DNA of 64,000 nt from NCBI RefSeq assembly GCF_001570905.1, contig NZ_BCSO01000001.1:310001-374000 (forward strand), given 5' to 3'. This stretch comes from [Zimmermannella] alba NBRC 15616. GTDB taxonomy: Bacteria > Actinomycetota > Actinomycetes > Actinomycetales > Microbacteriaceae. The stretch's first letter is position 1, and the number at the start of each line of letters is the position of its first letter. Made by a program: the position numbers and the translations under genes. The notes below the pieces were generated by a model, which had not been told where the DNA came from, did not search any database, and was given only the letters and a program-made list of their open reading frames with translations. This document shows, in pieces, positions 17,474 to 26,797 of this stretch.

Positions 17474-18514
17474 GTGAGCGAACACGATGTTTCTGAGCGT
17501 GGACTCGAAGTGCTCCGAGTCATCGTGAGTGACTACGTCGAGAACCGGGAGCCGGTCGGTTCGAAGTCGATCGTCGAACGCCACCGCTTCAATGTCTCCG
17601 CCGCGACCATTCGAAACGACATGGCGCAGCTCGAAGAAGCAGAGCTCATCGCCGCGCCGCACACCTCCTCTGGTCGCATCCCCACCGACAAGGGCTACCG
17701 CTTCTTCGTCGACCGCTTGGCCGATTTCAAGCCGCTCACCCTCGCGCAGCGGCGAGCCATCGAGGCGTTTCTCGAGCCGGGCCGGGGCGACTACGATCAG
17801 ACGCTCGCGACGGCCGTGCGCACACTGGCGCACCTCACGCAGTCGGTCGCCGTGCTCCAGGTCCCGTCGCTCGCGCAGGCACGCATCCGCCACGTCGAGA
17901 TCGTGAAGCTCAGCGAACGCCGCCTCATGACGGTCGTCATCACGGATGCTGGCCGCGTCGAGCAGCGCATCGGGGAGCTCGACGCGATCATCGACGACGA
18001 GCTCGTTGAGCGCCTTCGCCACCGATTCGGCGAGCGACTCGTGGGGAGCACGGTGTCGGAGGCAGCCGCCCAGCTGCGCGATGTGTCCGAGCTCATCGAA
18101 GCTGAGCACGCGGACCTCATCGCGCCCGTGGTGGCGAACCTCCTCGACCAGGTGCTCTCGAACACACAAGATCGGCTCATCATGGCCGGTACGGCAAACC
18201 TTGCCCGCACCGAGCGTGACTTCCCGTCGAGCATCACGCCCGTGCTCGAAGCGATTGAAGAACAGGTCGCCCTGCTTCGCCTCATCAGCGAATTGAGCCT
18301 TGATGATCGCGATCTCGGCGTGTGCATCGGTGGCGAACACGAGGATGCATCCCTCACTGAGACGGCCATCGTGACCACCGGCTACGCGAGCGAATCGGGT
18401 GAGGCGCGCCTTGGCGTGTTGGGTCCGACGCGGATGGACTACCAGCGCAACATTGTCGCCGTCCGGGCCGTCGCCAGATACTTGAGCAAGATCTTTGAAG
18501 ACGAACAGCGCTAG
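17474..18514 (+). CDS. hrcA: Heat-inducible transcription repressor HrcA
   Basis: A 346-residue HrcA. The N-terminal winged helix is clear ([16 protein letters not shown], then [19 protein letters not shown]) followed by the conserved [19 protein letters not shown]. The GAF-like middle and the C-terminal [19 protein letters not shown] complete the protein. HrcA represses chaperone genes by binding CIRCE inverted repeats. I found no CIRCE (TTAGCACTC-N9-GAGTGCTAA) in the 140 nt in front of the gene. The GTG at 17474 is chosen because GGAGG (17461-17465) lies 8 nt upstream. It heads the operon hrcA-dnaJ-rsmE-HIT-phoH-ybeY-CorC-era. Confidence 0.96.
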   Translation: MSEHDVSERGLEVLRVIVSDYVENREPVGSKSIVERHRFNVSAATIRNDMAQLEEAELIAAPHTSSGRIPTDKGYRFFVDRLADFKPLTLAQRRAIEAFLEPGRGDYDQTLATAVRTLAHLTQSVAVLQVPSLAQARIRHVEIVKLSERRLMTVVITDAGRVEQRIGELDAIIDDELVERLRHRFGERLVGSTVSEAAAQLRDVSELIEAEHADLIAPVVANLLDQVLSNTQDRLIMAGTANLARTERDFPSSITPVLEAIEEQVALLRLISELSLDDRDLGVCIGGEHEDASLTETAIVTTGYASESGEARLGVLGPTRMDYQRNIVAVRAVARYLSKIFEDEQR

Positions 18515-18552
18515 TCGCTCCATCCATTTCCACAGCTAAGGAGTCCACACAC

Positions 18553-19653
18553 GTGGCAGAGCACGACCATTACGAGACGCTTGGCGTCGCACGCGACGCA
18601 TCCCAAGAGGAGATCAAGAAGGCGTATCGCAAGCTCGCACGCAAACTTCACCCGGACATCAACCCGAGTGAAGAAGCCGCTGAGCAGTTCAAGCTCGTCA
18701 CGCACGCCTACGACACCCTGAGCGACCCCGAGCGTCGTCGCCAGTATGACATGGGCGGCGATAGCGCCCAGAGCTTTGGCTTCTCGGATCTCTTCGACAC
18801 CTTCTTTGGGGGTGCCGCGGGCGGACGTCGCAGCGGCCCACGTTCCCGACAGGCTCGCGGCCAGGACGCCCTCGTCCACGTCGAACTCGACCTCGACGAG
18901 GTCATGTTTGGCACCCACCGCGAGGTGCCGGTGCGCACGGCGACGCGATGCCCGCGCTGTGAGGGCAGCTGCTGTGAGCCGGGTACGAGCCCGGTGACTT
19001 GCGCCGCCTGCCAGGGCCAGGGCTCCGTGCAGCGACAGGTGCGCTCGATCCTCGGCATCGTCGTCACGAACGAGGCCTGCCACCAGTGTCAGGGCTACGG
19101 CACGATCATCGAATCCCCGTGCGTGGAATGCCACGGACAGGGCCGCGTGCGGGATGACGTGACGATCCCCGTCGACATCCCCGCCGGTGTCGACACCGGC
19201 ATGCGCATCCACCTCGCCGGCCACGGCGAGACCGGCCCCGGCGGTGGCCCAAACGGCGACCTTTACCTCGAACTGCGCGTTCGCCACCACAATGCCTTCA
19301 CCCGTGATGGCGACGATCTGCACTGCCAGCTTGATGTGTCACTGCCGGATGCCATGCTCGGCACAACCACGAGTATCAAGGCTCTCGACGGTGACGTCGA
19401 AGTCGAGATTCCCGCGGGTATCCAGTCGGGTGAGGTGCTCACGATTCGCCAGCGCGGCGTGACCCGTCTCCACAGCACTGAGCGCGGCAACCTCGAGATT
19501 CACGTCCAGCTCGTGACCCCCAAGAAGCTCGACGCCACCTCGCGTGAGCTCGTCGAGCAGCTCGCGGCGCGCATCAAGGCTCCGGAACCGAGCCTCTCGG
19601 AGGAGCGACAGGGCCTCTTCTCGAAGTTCCGTAGCCGCTTCGGAGGCCGCTAG
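18553..19653 (+). CDS. dnaJ: Chaperone protein DnaJ
   Basis: A 366-residue class I (type A) J-protein. The J domain holds HPD at residues 33-35; a short G/F-rich linker with [13 protein letters not shown] follows, then four zinc-binding Cys motifs (about residues 136-200) and the two beta-sandwich substrate domains ([20 protein letters not shown]). It stimulates DnaK ATPase activity and delivers unfolded clients. The first zinc motif is CPRCEGSC, where the usual CxxCxGxG would place Gly instead of Cys, leaving an additional Cys pair. As in other actinobacteria this is the dnaJ copy linked to hrcA, separate from dnaK-grpE. The GTG start has AAGGAG 9 nt upstream. Confidence 0.95.
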   Translation: MAEHDHYETLGVARDASQEEIKKAYRKLARKLHPDINPSEEAAEQFKLVTHAYDTLSDPERRRQYDMGGDSAQSFGFSDLFDTFFGGAAGGRRSGPRSRQARGQDALVHVELDLDEVMFGTHREVPVRTATRCPRCEGSCCEPGTSPVTCAACQGQGSVQRQVRSILGIVVTNEACHQCQGYGTIIESPCVECHGQGRVRDDVTIPVDIPAGVDTGMRIHLAGHGETGPGGGPNGDLYLELRVRHHNAFTRDGDDLHCQLDVSLPDAMLGTTTSIKALDGDVEVEIPAGIQSGEVLTIRQRGVTRLHSTERGNLEIHVQLVTPKKLDATSRELVEQLAARIKAPEPSLSEERQGLFSKFRSRFGGR

Positions 19654-20445
19654 GTGGCCTGGCTGTACTACGTTGACGAGCTTCCCGGCACGCTCTGTGT
19701 CGGAGATCTCGTCGCGGTAACCGGAGACGAGGCGAAGCACGCTGCCGTGGTCTCCCGGATTGGCGTCGGCGAACACATCAGCGTTGGGGACGGCCGCGGC
19801 ACGCTCGTCGACGGTGAGGTCACCTCGGCAAGCCGTGACCGTGTCGAGGTGCGTGCCGAGCGCATCACCCGCCATAAGGAACAGAGCCCCCGATTCCACC
19901 TCGTGCAAGCGCTCGCCAAGGGCGACCGCGACGAGCTCGCTGTCCAAGCCGTCACCGAACTTGGCGTGGCAGAGGTGACGCCCTGGCAGGCCGCGCGCAG
20001 CATCAGCCGGTGGGATGCCAAGAAGCAGGTGAAGGGTCAGCAGCGCTGGCAGACGATCGTCCGCGAAGCCGCGAAGCAGAGCATCCGGGCCCAGGTGCCG
20101 CACGTCAATGAGCTCGCAACGACCGCGCAGCTTGTCGCACGGTTCCAAGAGCGGGATGTGCTCGTCGTCGTCCTTGATCCGGCAGCCGACACGTGGCTTG
20201 ACGAACACGTGGAGGAATACCGCGCGGCGAGCGACATTGCACTCGTCATCGGCCCCGAGGGCGGGATTTCGCCGGAGGAGATCGAACACTTCCGTGAAGT
20301 CGGCGCGCTCACGGTACAGCTCGGCTCACCCGTGCTGCGCACCTCGACGGCAGGGCCTGCCGCGATCTCGGCGCTTTCGGTTCTTACCGGCCACTGGCAG
20401 CGACCAGCGAACGCCCCGACGGAAACGCCTAGGCTTGAAGCATGA
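19654..20445 (+). CDS. rsmE: 16S rRNA (uracil1498-N3)-methyltransferase RsmE
   Basis: A 263-residue SPOUT-class methyltransferase. The N-terminal PUA-like part contains TGDEAKHAAVVSRI, and the knotted SAM-binding part has LVIGPEGGISPEEI (residues 198-210) and SPVLRTSTAGPAAI. RsmE methylates N3 of U1498 at the decoding site of 16S rRNA. The GTG start follows the dnaJ stop codon without any gap and the coding region of dnaJ provides no obvious ribosome-binding site, so translation is presumably coupled. Its last bases include TAGGCT (20430-20435), a -10-like box 6 nt before the HIT gene. Confidence 0.95.
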   Translation: MAWLYYVDELPGTLCVGDLVAVTGDEAKHAAVVSRIGVGEHISVGDGRGTLVDGEVTSASRDRVEVRAERITRHKEQSPRFHLVQALAKGDRDELAVQAVTELGVAEVTPWQAARSISRWDAKKQVKGQQRWQTIVREAAKQSIRAQVPHVNELATTAQLVARFQERDVLVVVLDPAADTWLDEHVEEYRAASDIALVIGPEGGISPEEIEHFREVGALTVQLGSPVLRTSTAGPAAISALSVLTGHWQRPANAPTETPRLEA

Positions 20446-20798
20446 GTGACGCCGCAGAGAAGTCCGTGTTCAGCCGCATCGTCGACCGCGAAATCCCGGC
20501 CGACATCGTCGCCGAGACCGAAACGCTCATCGCCTTCCGCGACATCCAGCCCCAGGCGCCGGTGCACGTGCTCGTCGTGCCGAAGACCGCCGAGCACCGC
20601 AACGTTTCGGAGCTTGCCAAGGGAGACCCGGCGCTCCTCGCCGAACTCATCGGCCTCGCACAAGATATTGCTGACCGCGAGTGCGGCGGCGAGTTCCGCC
20701 TCGTGTTCAACACGGGTGAGCGTGGCGGTCAGACGATTTTCCACGTGCACGCGCACGTGCTGGGTGGCGACCTCTCGGAAGCATCCCTTGGCCAGTAG
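20442..20798 (+). CDS. HIT-family nucleotide hydrolase/transferase (HinT-like)
   Basis: A 118-residue histidine-triad protein ending in the motif HVHAHVLGG (H101, H103, H105), with the HinT-typical start FSRIVDREIPADIV and the segment RDIQPQAPVHVLVVPK. HinT enzymes hydrolyse AMP-lysine and aminoacyl adenylates. It overlaps rsmE by ATGA. The TAGGCT box 6 nt before the ATG, lying in the end of rsmE, suggests an additional leaderless transcript that starts here. The phoH start lies inside its last codons. Confidence 0.93.
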   Translation: MSDAAEKSVFSRIVDREIPADIVAETETLIAFRDIQPQAPVHVLVVPKTAEHRNVSELAKGDPALLAELIGLAQDIADRECGGEFRLVFNTGERGGQTIFHVHAHVLGGDLSEASLGQ

Positions 20799-21825
20799 TG
20801 CTCAGTCCTTCGTCGAGCGCACGATTGCGGTCGACGGGGTGGCAATGGTGCGGCTGCTCGGTCCAGGAGACCGCCTCTTGAAGATGGTCGAGCGCGAGCA
20901 TCCGCGGGTGCGTGTGCTCGTGCGCAGCAACGAGATTCACCTGAGTGGTGAAGAGCACGACGTCGCCCGAGCCGAGCGGCTCATCACCGAACTTGTCGAC
21001 ATGACGTGCAAGGGCATCGACCTCGATCCCTCCGCCGTCGGCTTCTCGCAAGAGCTCCTCGACAGCGATGGCTCGCGCCCGAGCGAGGTGCTCGGCGAAG
21101 CGATCGTCGCGAGCCGCGGCAAGGTCGTGCGCCCCAAGACGCAGGGTCAGAAGGCGTACGTCGAAGCGATCGACGAACACACGATCGTGTTCGGCATCGG
21201 GCCCGCAGGTACCGGCAAGACCTACCTCGCCATGGCGAAGGCCGTCCAAGCACTCCAGCGCAAGGAAGTTTCGCGCCTCATCCTCACCCGGCCCGCGGTG
21301 GAAGCGGGGGAGCGGCTTGGATTCTTGCCCGGTTCCCTCACCGACAAGATCGACCCGTACCTGCGTCCCCTCTACGACGCGCTCAACGAGATGATGGACC
21401 CGGAGCTCGTCGTGAAGCTCATGGCGACTGGCGCCATCGAAGTCGCGCCCCTCGCCTACATGCGCGGCCGTACGCTCAACGACTCCTTCGTCATCCTCGA
21501 CGAGGCGCAGAACACGACACCGGAACAGATGAAGATGTTCCTCACGCGACTCGGCTTCGGCTCGCGCATGGTCGTCACCGGCGACATCACGCAGGTGGAC
21601 CTGCCGACAGGTGCGTCGGGGCTCAAACTCGCGAGCAAGATTCTTGACCGCGTGGACGACATTGCCTTCGCCAATCTGACGAGCGATGACGTCGTCCGTC
21701 ACACGCTCGTCGGCAAGATCGTCGACGCCTACACCGCCTATGACGCCCGTCAGCAGGTGGCACGACACCGGCAGCAGAAGCGGTCGACCGCATCCACCGC
21801 GAAGCAGGAAACGAGTTCCTCGTGA
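20788..21825 (+). CDS. PhoH-family ATPase (PhoH-like protein)
   Basis: About 345 residues. An N-terminal KH-like region (VLVRSNEIHLSGEEHDVARAE) is followed by the P-loop GIGPAGTGKT (K144), the DEAQN Walker B box and the VTGDITQVDLP motif of PhoH. The family is RNA-related and is regularly found next to ybeY, as here. The start is assigned to TTG 20788, inside the HIT gene, with a weak GGAAG upstream; no ATG is available until the family match has started. The last 25 residues are Gln/Lys/Ser-rich. It overlaps ybeY by GTGA. Confidence 0.92.
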   Translation: MASSAQSFVERTIAVDGVAMVRLLGPGDRLLKMVEREHPRVRVLVRSNEIHLSGEEHDVARAERLITELVDMTCKGIDLDPSAVGFSQELLDSDGSRPSEVLGEAIVASRGKVVRPKTQGQKAYVEAIDEHTIVFGIGPAGTGKTYLAMAKAVQALQRKEVSRLILTRPAVEAGERLGFLPGSLTDKIDPYLRPLYDALNEMMDPELVVKLMATGAIEVAPLAYMRGRTLNDSFVILDEAQNTTPEQMKMFLTRLGFGSRMVVTGDITQVDLPTGASGLKLASKILDRVDDIAFANLTSDDVVRHTLVGKIVDAYTAYDARQQVARHRQQKRSTASTAKQETSSS

Positions 21826-22295
21826 GCATTGAAATCACCAACGAAACCAGCGCCGAGGTCGACGAAGCGCGCATTCTGAAGCTCGCGAGCTACGTGCTCG
21901 ACCAGCTCCACATCCATCAGGACGCCGAACTCGCGATCATGTTCGTCGAGACGGGTCCCATGGAAGAACTCCACATTCAGTGGATGGATGAGCCGGGCCC
22001 GACCGACGTCATGAGCTTCCCCATGGACGAGCTTCGCCCTGGCGCCGTCGACCGACCGACCGACCCGGGCCTGCTCGGCGACATTGTTGTGTGCCCGGAG
22101 GTCGCCGAACAGCAGGCGCGCACGGCAGGACACTCGATGATGGAGGAGATTCTGCTCCTCGTCACGCACGGCATGCTGCACCTCGTGGGCTTTGACCACG
22201 CCGAGCCCGAAGAGCACCGCGTCATGTTTGGTCTGCAGCGTGATCTGCTCGTGGGTTTTGCTCTGCGCGAGCGCGAGGAGAAGCAGCGCGCGTGA
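21822..22295 (+). CDS. ybeY: Endoribonuclease YbeY (rRNA maturation factor)
   Basis: A 157-residue zinc-dependent endoribonuclease. The zinc site is HGMLHLVGFDH (H116, H120, H126, H-x3-H-x5-H), preceded by PTDVMSFPMDE and LLGDIVVCPE, both typical. YbeY takes part in 16S rRNA 3' end formation and ribosome quality control. The GTG start overlaps the phoH stop and its own stop overlaps the start of the CorC-like gene, each by GTGA, so the genes are translated as a coupled series. Confidence 0.96.
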   Translation: MSIEITNETSAEVDEARILKLASYVLDQLHIHQDAELAIMFVETGPMEELHIQWMDEPGPTDVMSFPMDELRPGAVDRPTDPGLLGDIVVCPEVAEQQARTAGHSMMEEILLLVTHGMLHLVGFDHAEPEEHRVMFGLQRDLLVGFALREREEKQRA

Positions 22296-23662
22296 TCATC
22301 GTCCTGCTTGCGATCGTCACGATCCTGCTCATCGGGATCAGCGGCCTCATGGCGGCCGCTGAAACGGCGATCGGATCAGCTTCCCGACACGAAATCGAAC
22401 AGCTCGCTGAACGCTCGCCCCGCATTGCGACCGCGCTTCGTGCCATCGCGGACGACCCGAGCGCGCACCTCAACGCGCTCACCTTCGCGCGGGTCCTCCT
22501 CGAGACCGTGACCGTCGTCCTCACGACGCTCATCCTCGGCCGCCTCTTCACCGAAGAGTGGCAGGTCTTCCTCGTCGCGGTTGGCGTCATGATCCTCGTC
22601 TCGTTCATCATCACGAGCGCGAGTCCTCGCTCGGTCGCGCGCGCGAACGCATTGCGCGTGCTGAAGACAGCCGCGAAGCCGATCCGCGTGTGCCGCATGC
22701 TCGTTGGTCCGCTCGCAGATCTCCTCGTCGCGATCGGCAACCGGGTCACCCCGGGACGGCCCGGACGCGCGGGCGCACTTACGAGCGAGCGCCAGCTACT
22801 GTCGATGGTGGACGAAGCAGCAGAAGACGACGTCCTCGAAGACGAAGACCGTCAGCTCATTCACGCCGTCATCGACTTCTCCGGCACGCTCGTGCGCGAG
22901 GTCATGGTCGCCCGCACCGACATGGTCACGATCGACCACGATGTGACGGCGCGCGAAGCGCTCGAAGAACTCTTGAAGCACGGCTTCTCGCGCGCTCCCG
23001 TCACCGGTAAGGACAGCGACGACGTCCTCGGCATCGTCTATACGAAGGACCTCGCGCGGAGCCTCCTCACCGACGAGCAGAGCACAGCGACCGCGGTCTC
23101 GATTGCTCGTGACGCGCGCTTTGTTCCGGAGTCGCTCGGCGCCGAGCCGCTCCTTCGTGACATGCAGCGCGAGGCAACTCACGTCGCGATCGTCATCGAC
23201 GAGTACGGCGGTGTGGCTGGCCTGGTCACGCTGGAAGACCTCATTGAAGAACTCGTCGGCGATATTGCCGATGAGTATGATCGCGGTCACCGTGAATACG
23301 AGCTTCTCGACGACGGCACGCTCCGCGTCTGGTCGCGTATGAGCATCGCGGACCTTGCCGAGCTCCTTGGCCGCGAACTCGACGATGGCGATGTCGACTC
23401 GGTAGGTGGTCTTCTGCAGAAGGCGCTCGGCACGATCCCCGATCCGGGCGAGCGTGCCACTGCCCTCGGGCTCGAGCTCACGGCAGAGCGGGTCGGCCGA
23501 CGTGGCAGGATCGAAACGATCATTGTTCGTGAACTCACGGATGACGAACTCGACAATGAAGCGCTCCACGAGGACGACGTCGTTGAACAGGCGCTGCACG
23601 CGCGTGCAACCCAATCGATGCGCGAACGAACGCACGACACCAACCCAGCAGAACGGGCATGA
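22292..23662 (+). CDS. CorC/HlyC-type transporter-associated protein (DUF21-CBS-CorC domains)
   Basis: A 456-residue membrane protein. The N-terminal DUF21 (CNNM) region has helices at residues 1-20 and about 60-110, followed by two CBS domains (VMVARTDMVTIDHDVTAREAL near 206; THVAIVIDEYGGVAGLVTLED near 290) and a C-terminal CorC_HlyC domain. Relatives are linked to magnesium and cobalt efflux or resistance and were once called hemolysins; a role in ion transport is likely. It stands between ybeY and era, the standard arrangement in actinobacteria, with 4-nt overlaps on both sides. The tail after residue 430 is hydrophilic. Confidence 0.92.
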   Translation: MIIVLLAIVTILLIGISGLMAAAETAIGSASRHEIEQLAERSPRIATALRAIADDPSAHLNALTFARVLLETVTVVLTTLILGRLFTEEWQVFLVAVGVMILVSFIITSASPRSVARANALRVLKTAAKPIRVCRMLVGPLADLLVAIGNRVTPGRPGRAGALTSERQLLSMVDEAAEDDVLEDEDRQLIHAVIDFSGTLVREVMVARTDMVTIDHDVTAREALEELLKHGFSRAPVTGKDSDDVLGIVYTKDLARSLLTDEQSTATAVSIARDARFVPESLGAEPLLRDMQREATHVAIVIDEYGGVAGLVTLEDLIEELVGDIADEYDRGHREYELLDDGTLRVWSRMSIADLAELLGRELDDGDVDSVGGLLQKALGTIPDPGERATALGLELTAERVGRRGRIETIIVRELTDDELDNEALHEDDVVEQALHARATQSMRERTHDTNPAERA

Positions 23663-24588
23663 CCATGACGGACACGAACCAAGAGCACATGAGCGAGCCA
23701 TTCCGCGCAGGCTTTGCGACCTTCGTCGGTCGCCCGAACGTTGGCAAGTCGACCCTCATGAACGCCCTCGTCGGGGAGAAGATCGCCATCACCTCGCCGA
23801 AGCCTCAGACCACGCGTCGTGCCGTGCGCGGCATCGTGCACCGGGATGCCGGCCAGCTCATCATCGTGGACACGCCCGGTGTCCACCGTCCGCGCACGCT
23901 CCTCGGTGAGCGCCTCAATGACCTCGTTGCCTCGACGCTGTCGGATGTCGACGTAATCGGCTTCTGTGTGCCTGCCGGTGAACCGATCGGCCCGGGCGAC
24001 CGCTTCATCGCAGAGCAGCTCAACGAAGCGCCGCGCGCGAAGAAAATCGCGCTCGTCACGAAGGCAGAAACCGTGACGAAGGCCGAGCTTGGTGACCAGC
24101 TCCTCGCCGTTTCGATGATTCGTGACGACTGGGAGGCGATCATTCCGGTGTCCGCGGTTGACGGCATCCACTTGGAAACGCTCGTCACCGAAATGCTCGC
24201 GCTCATGCCCGAATCAGAACCGCTCTACCCGGCCGACATGATCACCGAAGAGAGCTTCGACCAGCGCGCGGCAGAGCTCGTTCGTGAAGCCGCGCTCGAC
24301 GGTGTCCGAGACGAACTGCCGCATTCGATCGCCGTCACGATCGAAGACATCGTCGAACGCGAAGACGATGACGACACACGTGAGGTGTACGCGAACCTCA
24401 TCGTGGAACGCGAAAGCCAGAAGGGCATCGTCATCGGGCACGGCGGTTCACGACTCAAGTCGGTTCGTGAGCGTGCACAGCGCGAAATTCAAGAGATTTC
24501 TGAGGGACGCATCATCCTCTCGCTCCGCGTCAAGGTGGCGAAGGAATGGCAGCGCGACCCGAAGCAGCTGGGTCGTCTCGGGTTCTAG
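23659..24588 (+). CDS. era: GTPase Era
   Basis: A 309-residue GTPase with a C-terminal KH domain. G1 is GRPNVGKS (residues 24-31), the switch I threonines are in SPKPQTTRRAVRG, G3 is DTPG (71-74), and the KH domain carries ESQKGIVIGHGGSRLK. Era binds the 3' end of 16S rRNA and helps 30S maturation. The G4 position reads TKAE (134-137) in place of NKxD, so both the Asn and the Asp that define guanine binding are changed; Thr instead of Asn is common in actinobacterial Era, Glu for Asp less so. An upstream ATGA overlap couples it to the CorC-like gene. Confidence 0.95.
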   Translation: MTMTDTNQEHMSEPFRAGFATFVGRPNVGKSTLMNALVGEKIAITSPKPQTTRRAVRGIVHRDAGQLIIVDTPGVHRPRTLLGERLNDLVASTLSDVDVIGFCVPAGEPIGPGDRFIAEQLNEAPRAKKIALVTKAETVTKAELGDQLLAVSMIRDDWEAIIPVSAVDGIHLETLVTEMLALMPESEPLYPADMITEESFDQRAAELVREAALDGVRDELPHSIAVTIEDIVEREDDDDTREVYANLIVERESQKGIVIGHGGSRLKSVRERAQREIQEISEGRIILSLRVKVAKEWQRDPKQLGRLGF

Positions 24589-24596
24589 GACGGGCT

Positions 24597-26012
24597 GTGC
24601 CGACGACGACACACGACGACAAGCACGCGGGGGAAACGAAATCGCAGCTTCGCGGTGACGATCACGACCGCCTGCCGGACCCGGAGCACGGGGCGTTCAC
24701 CATTCACCCCCGGCACATGAGCTGGGTGAACTGGGTGGTCGACATCGCCCTTGCGGTCGCCTTTGAAACGATCATCGGCTGGCCGTTCGTCATTTCGACC
24801 GACTTGAGTCTTCGGCTCGGTTTTGAACTTATCCCGACCGTCATCCTGCTCACTGTCGCGATCGCGTGTCGCCGCTGGATGCCGGGGCCGGCGCTCGTGC
24901 TCGGCATGTTCGCGATTTCGCTGCAGCCGCTCCTGCACGCGCCGCCGCACGGTTGTGACCTCGGCCTCTGCATCCTCATTTATTCGGCGGCAGCCTTCGG
25001 CTCGCGGACGAGTCAGATTGCGGCGGGCATTATGTCGCTGGTTGCACCGGCGCTCCTCGCGCTCTACGTCTTCCTCGTGCCGCTGAATGTTGCTGGGTGG
25101 AGCATCCTCGCCGAGACCGTCGCCTATGGCGCCGTGATCGTCGTTATGGTCGGTGGATTCCTCTGGCTCGCGATCGCGACCGTCAACGTGCTCTTCTGGT
25201 CGGCCGGAATTCTGCGACGTACGCAGATGCGTTCGCGCCGCGTGCAGCACCAGCGCGAGCTTGCTGAACTCGAGTCGCTGCGCGCGCAAGAGCAGCTCAT
25301 CGTCGAGCAGGAACGTAACCGCATCGCACGCGACATGCACGACGTCATCGCGCACTCACTTGCCGTGGTTGTCGCGCAGGCCGACGGTGGACGCTACGCC
25401 GTGCGAGCCAATCCGGCGGCGGCCGAGCCGACCCTTCAGACCATTAGCGAGATCGCCCGTGAAGCACTCACGGATGTGCGCAGCCTTCTCGCGCAGCTGC
25501 GTCACTCACAGGGGGAGGGGCCGCAGGCTGGCCTCGACGATGTCGCAACGCTCCTCGTTCGCATGGAAGGCGCAGGGCTGCGCGTTGAGCATCGTCTCCG
25601 CGGCACCCGTCGACCGATTGGCCAGGCAGCAGAAGTTGCCGTGTACCGTCTCGTGCAGGAAGCGCTCACGAATGCGCTTCGTCACGGGGCCCCCGAGCGT
25701 GGCGCGCGATTGACGGTCTTGTGGACTGAGACGCACCTCGAACTCACGATCGAGAACTACTTGAACCCGACACCGCAGCCACCCCGCGAGGGTTCGGGCC
25801 ATGGCCTCATCGGCATGCGAGAGCGCATAGGCATGATCGGCGGCACCGTCGAGACGGGCGTTGTTGGTGATCAGTTTGTTGTGGCCGCCCGTGTGCCGGT
25901 CTCAGCGGGCAGCTCGCGCCCCGCGCCCGTGTCTGAGACGCCCGCAACGGCACCGAGCGATATTCTTGCCAGTACTCGCGACCACGCCCGAGAACGGAGC
26001 TTCGAGCAATGA
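24597..26012 (+). CDS. Sensor histidine kinase (NarL/HisKA_3 type)
   Basis: About 471 residues. Residues 45-205 hold five or six membrane helices with short loops, so sensing is probably in the membrane. A short coiled coil leads to the HisKA_3 dimerisation domain with phospho-acceptor H248 in RDMHDVIAHSLAVV, and then the HATPase_c domain with EALTNALRHG (N-box) and GHGLIGMRERIGMIGG (G-box). It should phosphorylate the response regulator encoded next, which it overlaps by ATGA. The GTG at 24597, 8 nt after the era stop, is preferred; a longer frame runs into era from 24546. The signal is unknown. Confidence 0.9.
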   Translation: MPTTTHDDKHAGETKSQLRGDDHDRLPDPEHGAFTIHPRHMSWVNWVVDIALAVAFETIIGWPFVISTDLSLRLGFELIPTVILLTVAIACRRWMPGPALVLGMFAISLQPLLHAPPHGCDLGLCILIYSAAAFGSRTSQIAAGIMSLVAPALLALYVFLVPLNVAGWSILAETVAYGAVIVVMVGGFLWLAIATVNVLFWSAGILRRTQMRSRRVQHQRELAELESLRAQEQLIVEQERNRIARDMHDVIAHSLAVVVAQADGGRYAVRANPAAAEPTLQTISEIAREALTDVRSLLAQLRHSQGEGPQAGLDDVATLLVRMEGAGLRVEHRLRGTRRPIGQAAEVAVYRLVQEALTNALRHGAPERGARLTVLWTETHLELTIENYLNPTPQPPREGSGHGLIGMRERIGMIGGTVETGVVGDQFVVAARVPVSAGSSRPAPVSETPATAPSDILASTRDHARERSFEQ

Positions 26013-26671
26013 GCCAAGGTGCAGACAAGATTCGTGTCGCGCTCGTTGATGACCAGCCGCTGTTCCGCGGCGGCATCCGAATGCTGATCGAAAGCCAGCC
26101 CGACATGACCTTCGTCGGCGAGGCGAGCGATGGTCGCCAGGCGGTTGCCCTCGCCGCGACGATCCAGCCGGATGTCATCCTCATGGACGTGCGCATGCCG
26201 GGCGTGGATGGCCTTGAGGCAACGCGCGAGATCGTGGCGCGCGGTATTCAGTCCCGCATCCTGGTGCTCACGACCTTCGACCTTGACGAGGCCGTCGCGA
26301 AGGCCGTTGCCGCTGGCGCCTCGGGCTTCGTCCTCAAGGACGCCGACCCCGAGTTCCTCCTTGCCGCGGTCCGCACCGTGTACTCGGGCGCGGGCGTGTT
26401 CGCCGCTCAGGCAACGGCTGAGCTCATCCGTAAGTTTTCGGAGTCGCCGGGACGTCTCGGTGGTGAGCCTGAAGCCTTCCAGCAGCTCACCGAGCGGGAG
26501 CGCGAAATGTTCTTCCTCGCCGCGAAGGGTCTTTCGAACGGTGAGATTGCGAAACAGGAGTTCCTCTCCGAGGCGACCGTGAAGACCCACATCTCGCGTG
26601 TGCTCGCAAAGCTTGAGCTTCGCGACCGCGTGCAGCTCGTCGTCTACGCCTACGAGCACGGCCTCATCTAG
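26009..26671 (+). CDS. LuxR/NarL-type response regulator
   Basis: A 220-residue two-domain regulator. The receiver domain has the acidic pair D14-D15, phospho-acceptor D60 (VILMDVRMPG), T89 or T88 in LVLTTF and K110. The C-terminal helix-turn-helix of the LuxR family begins LTEREREMFFLAAKGLSN and has the recognition helix SEATVKTHISRVLAKL. It is the cognate partner of the preceding kinase. The next gene, a degenerate ABC-ATPase relative 126 nt downstream, has its own -10 box; membrane-stress two-component systems of this type often control ABC genes, but no direct evidence is visible here. Confidence 0.94.
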   Translation: MSQGADKIRVALVDDQPLFRGGIRMLIESQPDMTFVGEASDGRQAVALAATIQPDVILMDVRMPGVDGLEATREIVARGIQSRILVLTTFDLDEAVAKAVAAGASGFVLKDADPEFLLAAVRTVYSGAGVFAAQATAELIRKFSESPGRLGGEPEAFQQLTEREREMFFLAAKGLSNGEIAKQEFLSEATVKTHISRVLAKLELRDRVQLVVYAYEHGLI

Positions 26672-26797
26672 TCACGCATTGCCGCAGCACCGTTCGTGGG
26701 GTTGTGCTGTTGCGTGTGCGCGTGTCATTCGAATGGATGACGGCGATTCAGAACCCCTTCCGATGCCCTTTTCGCTGCGGATTTCTACTGTGGAGGC

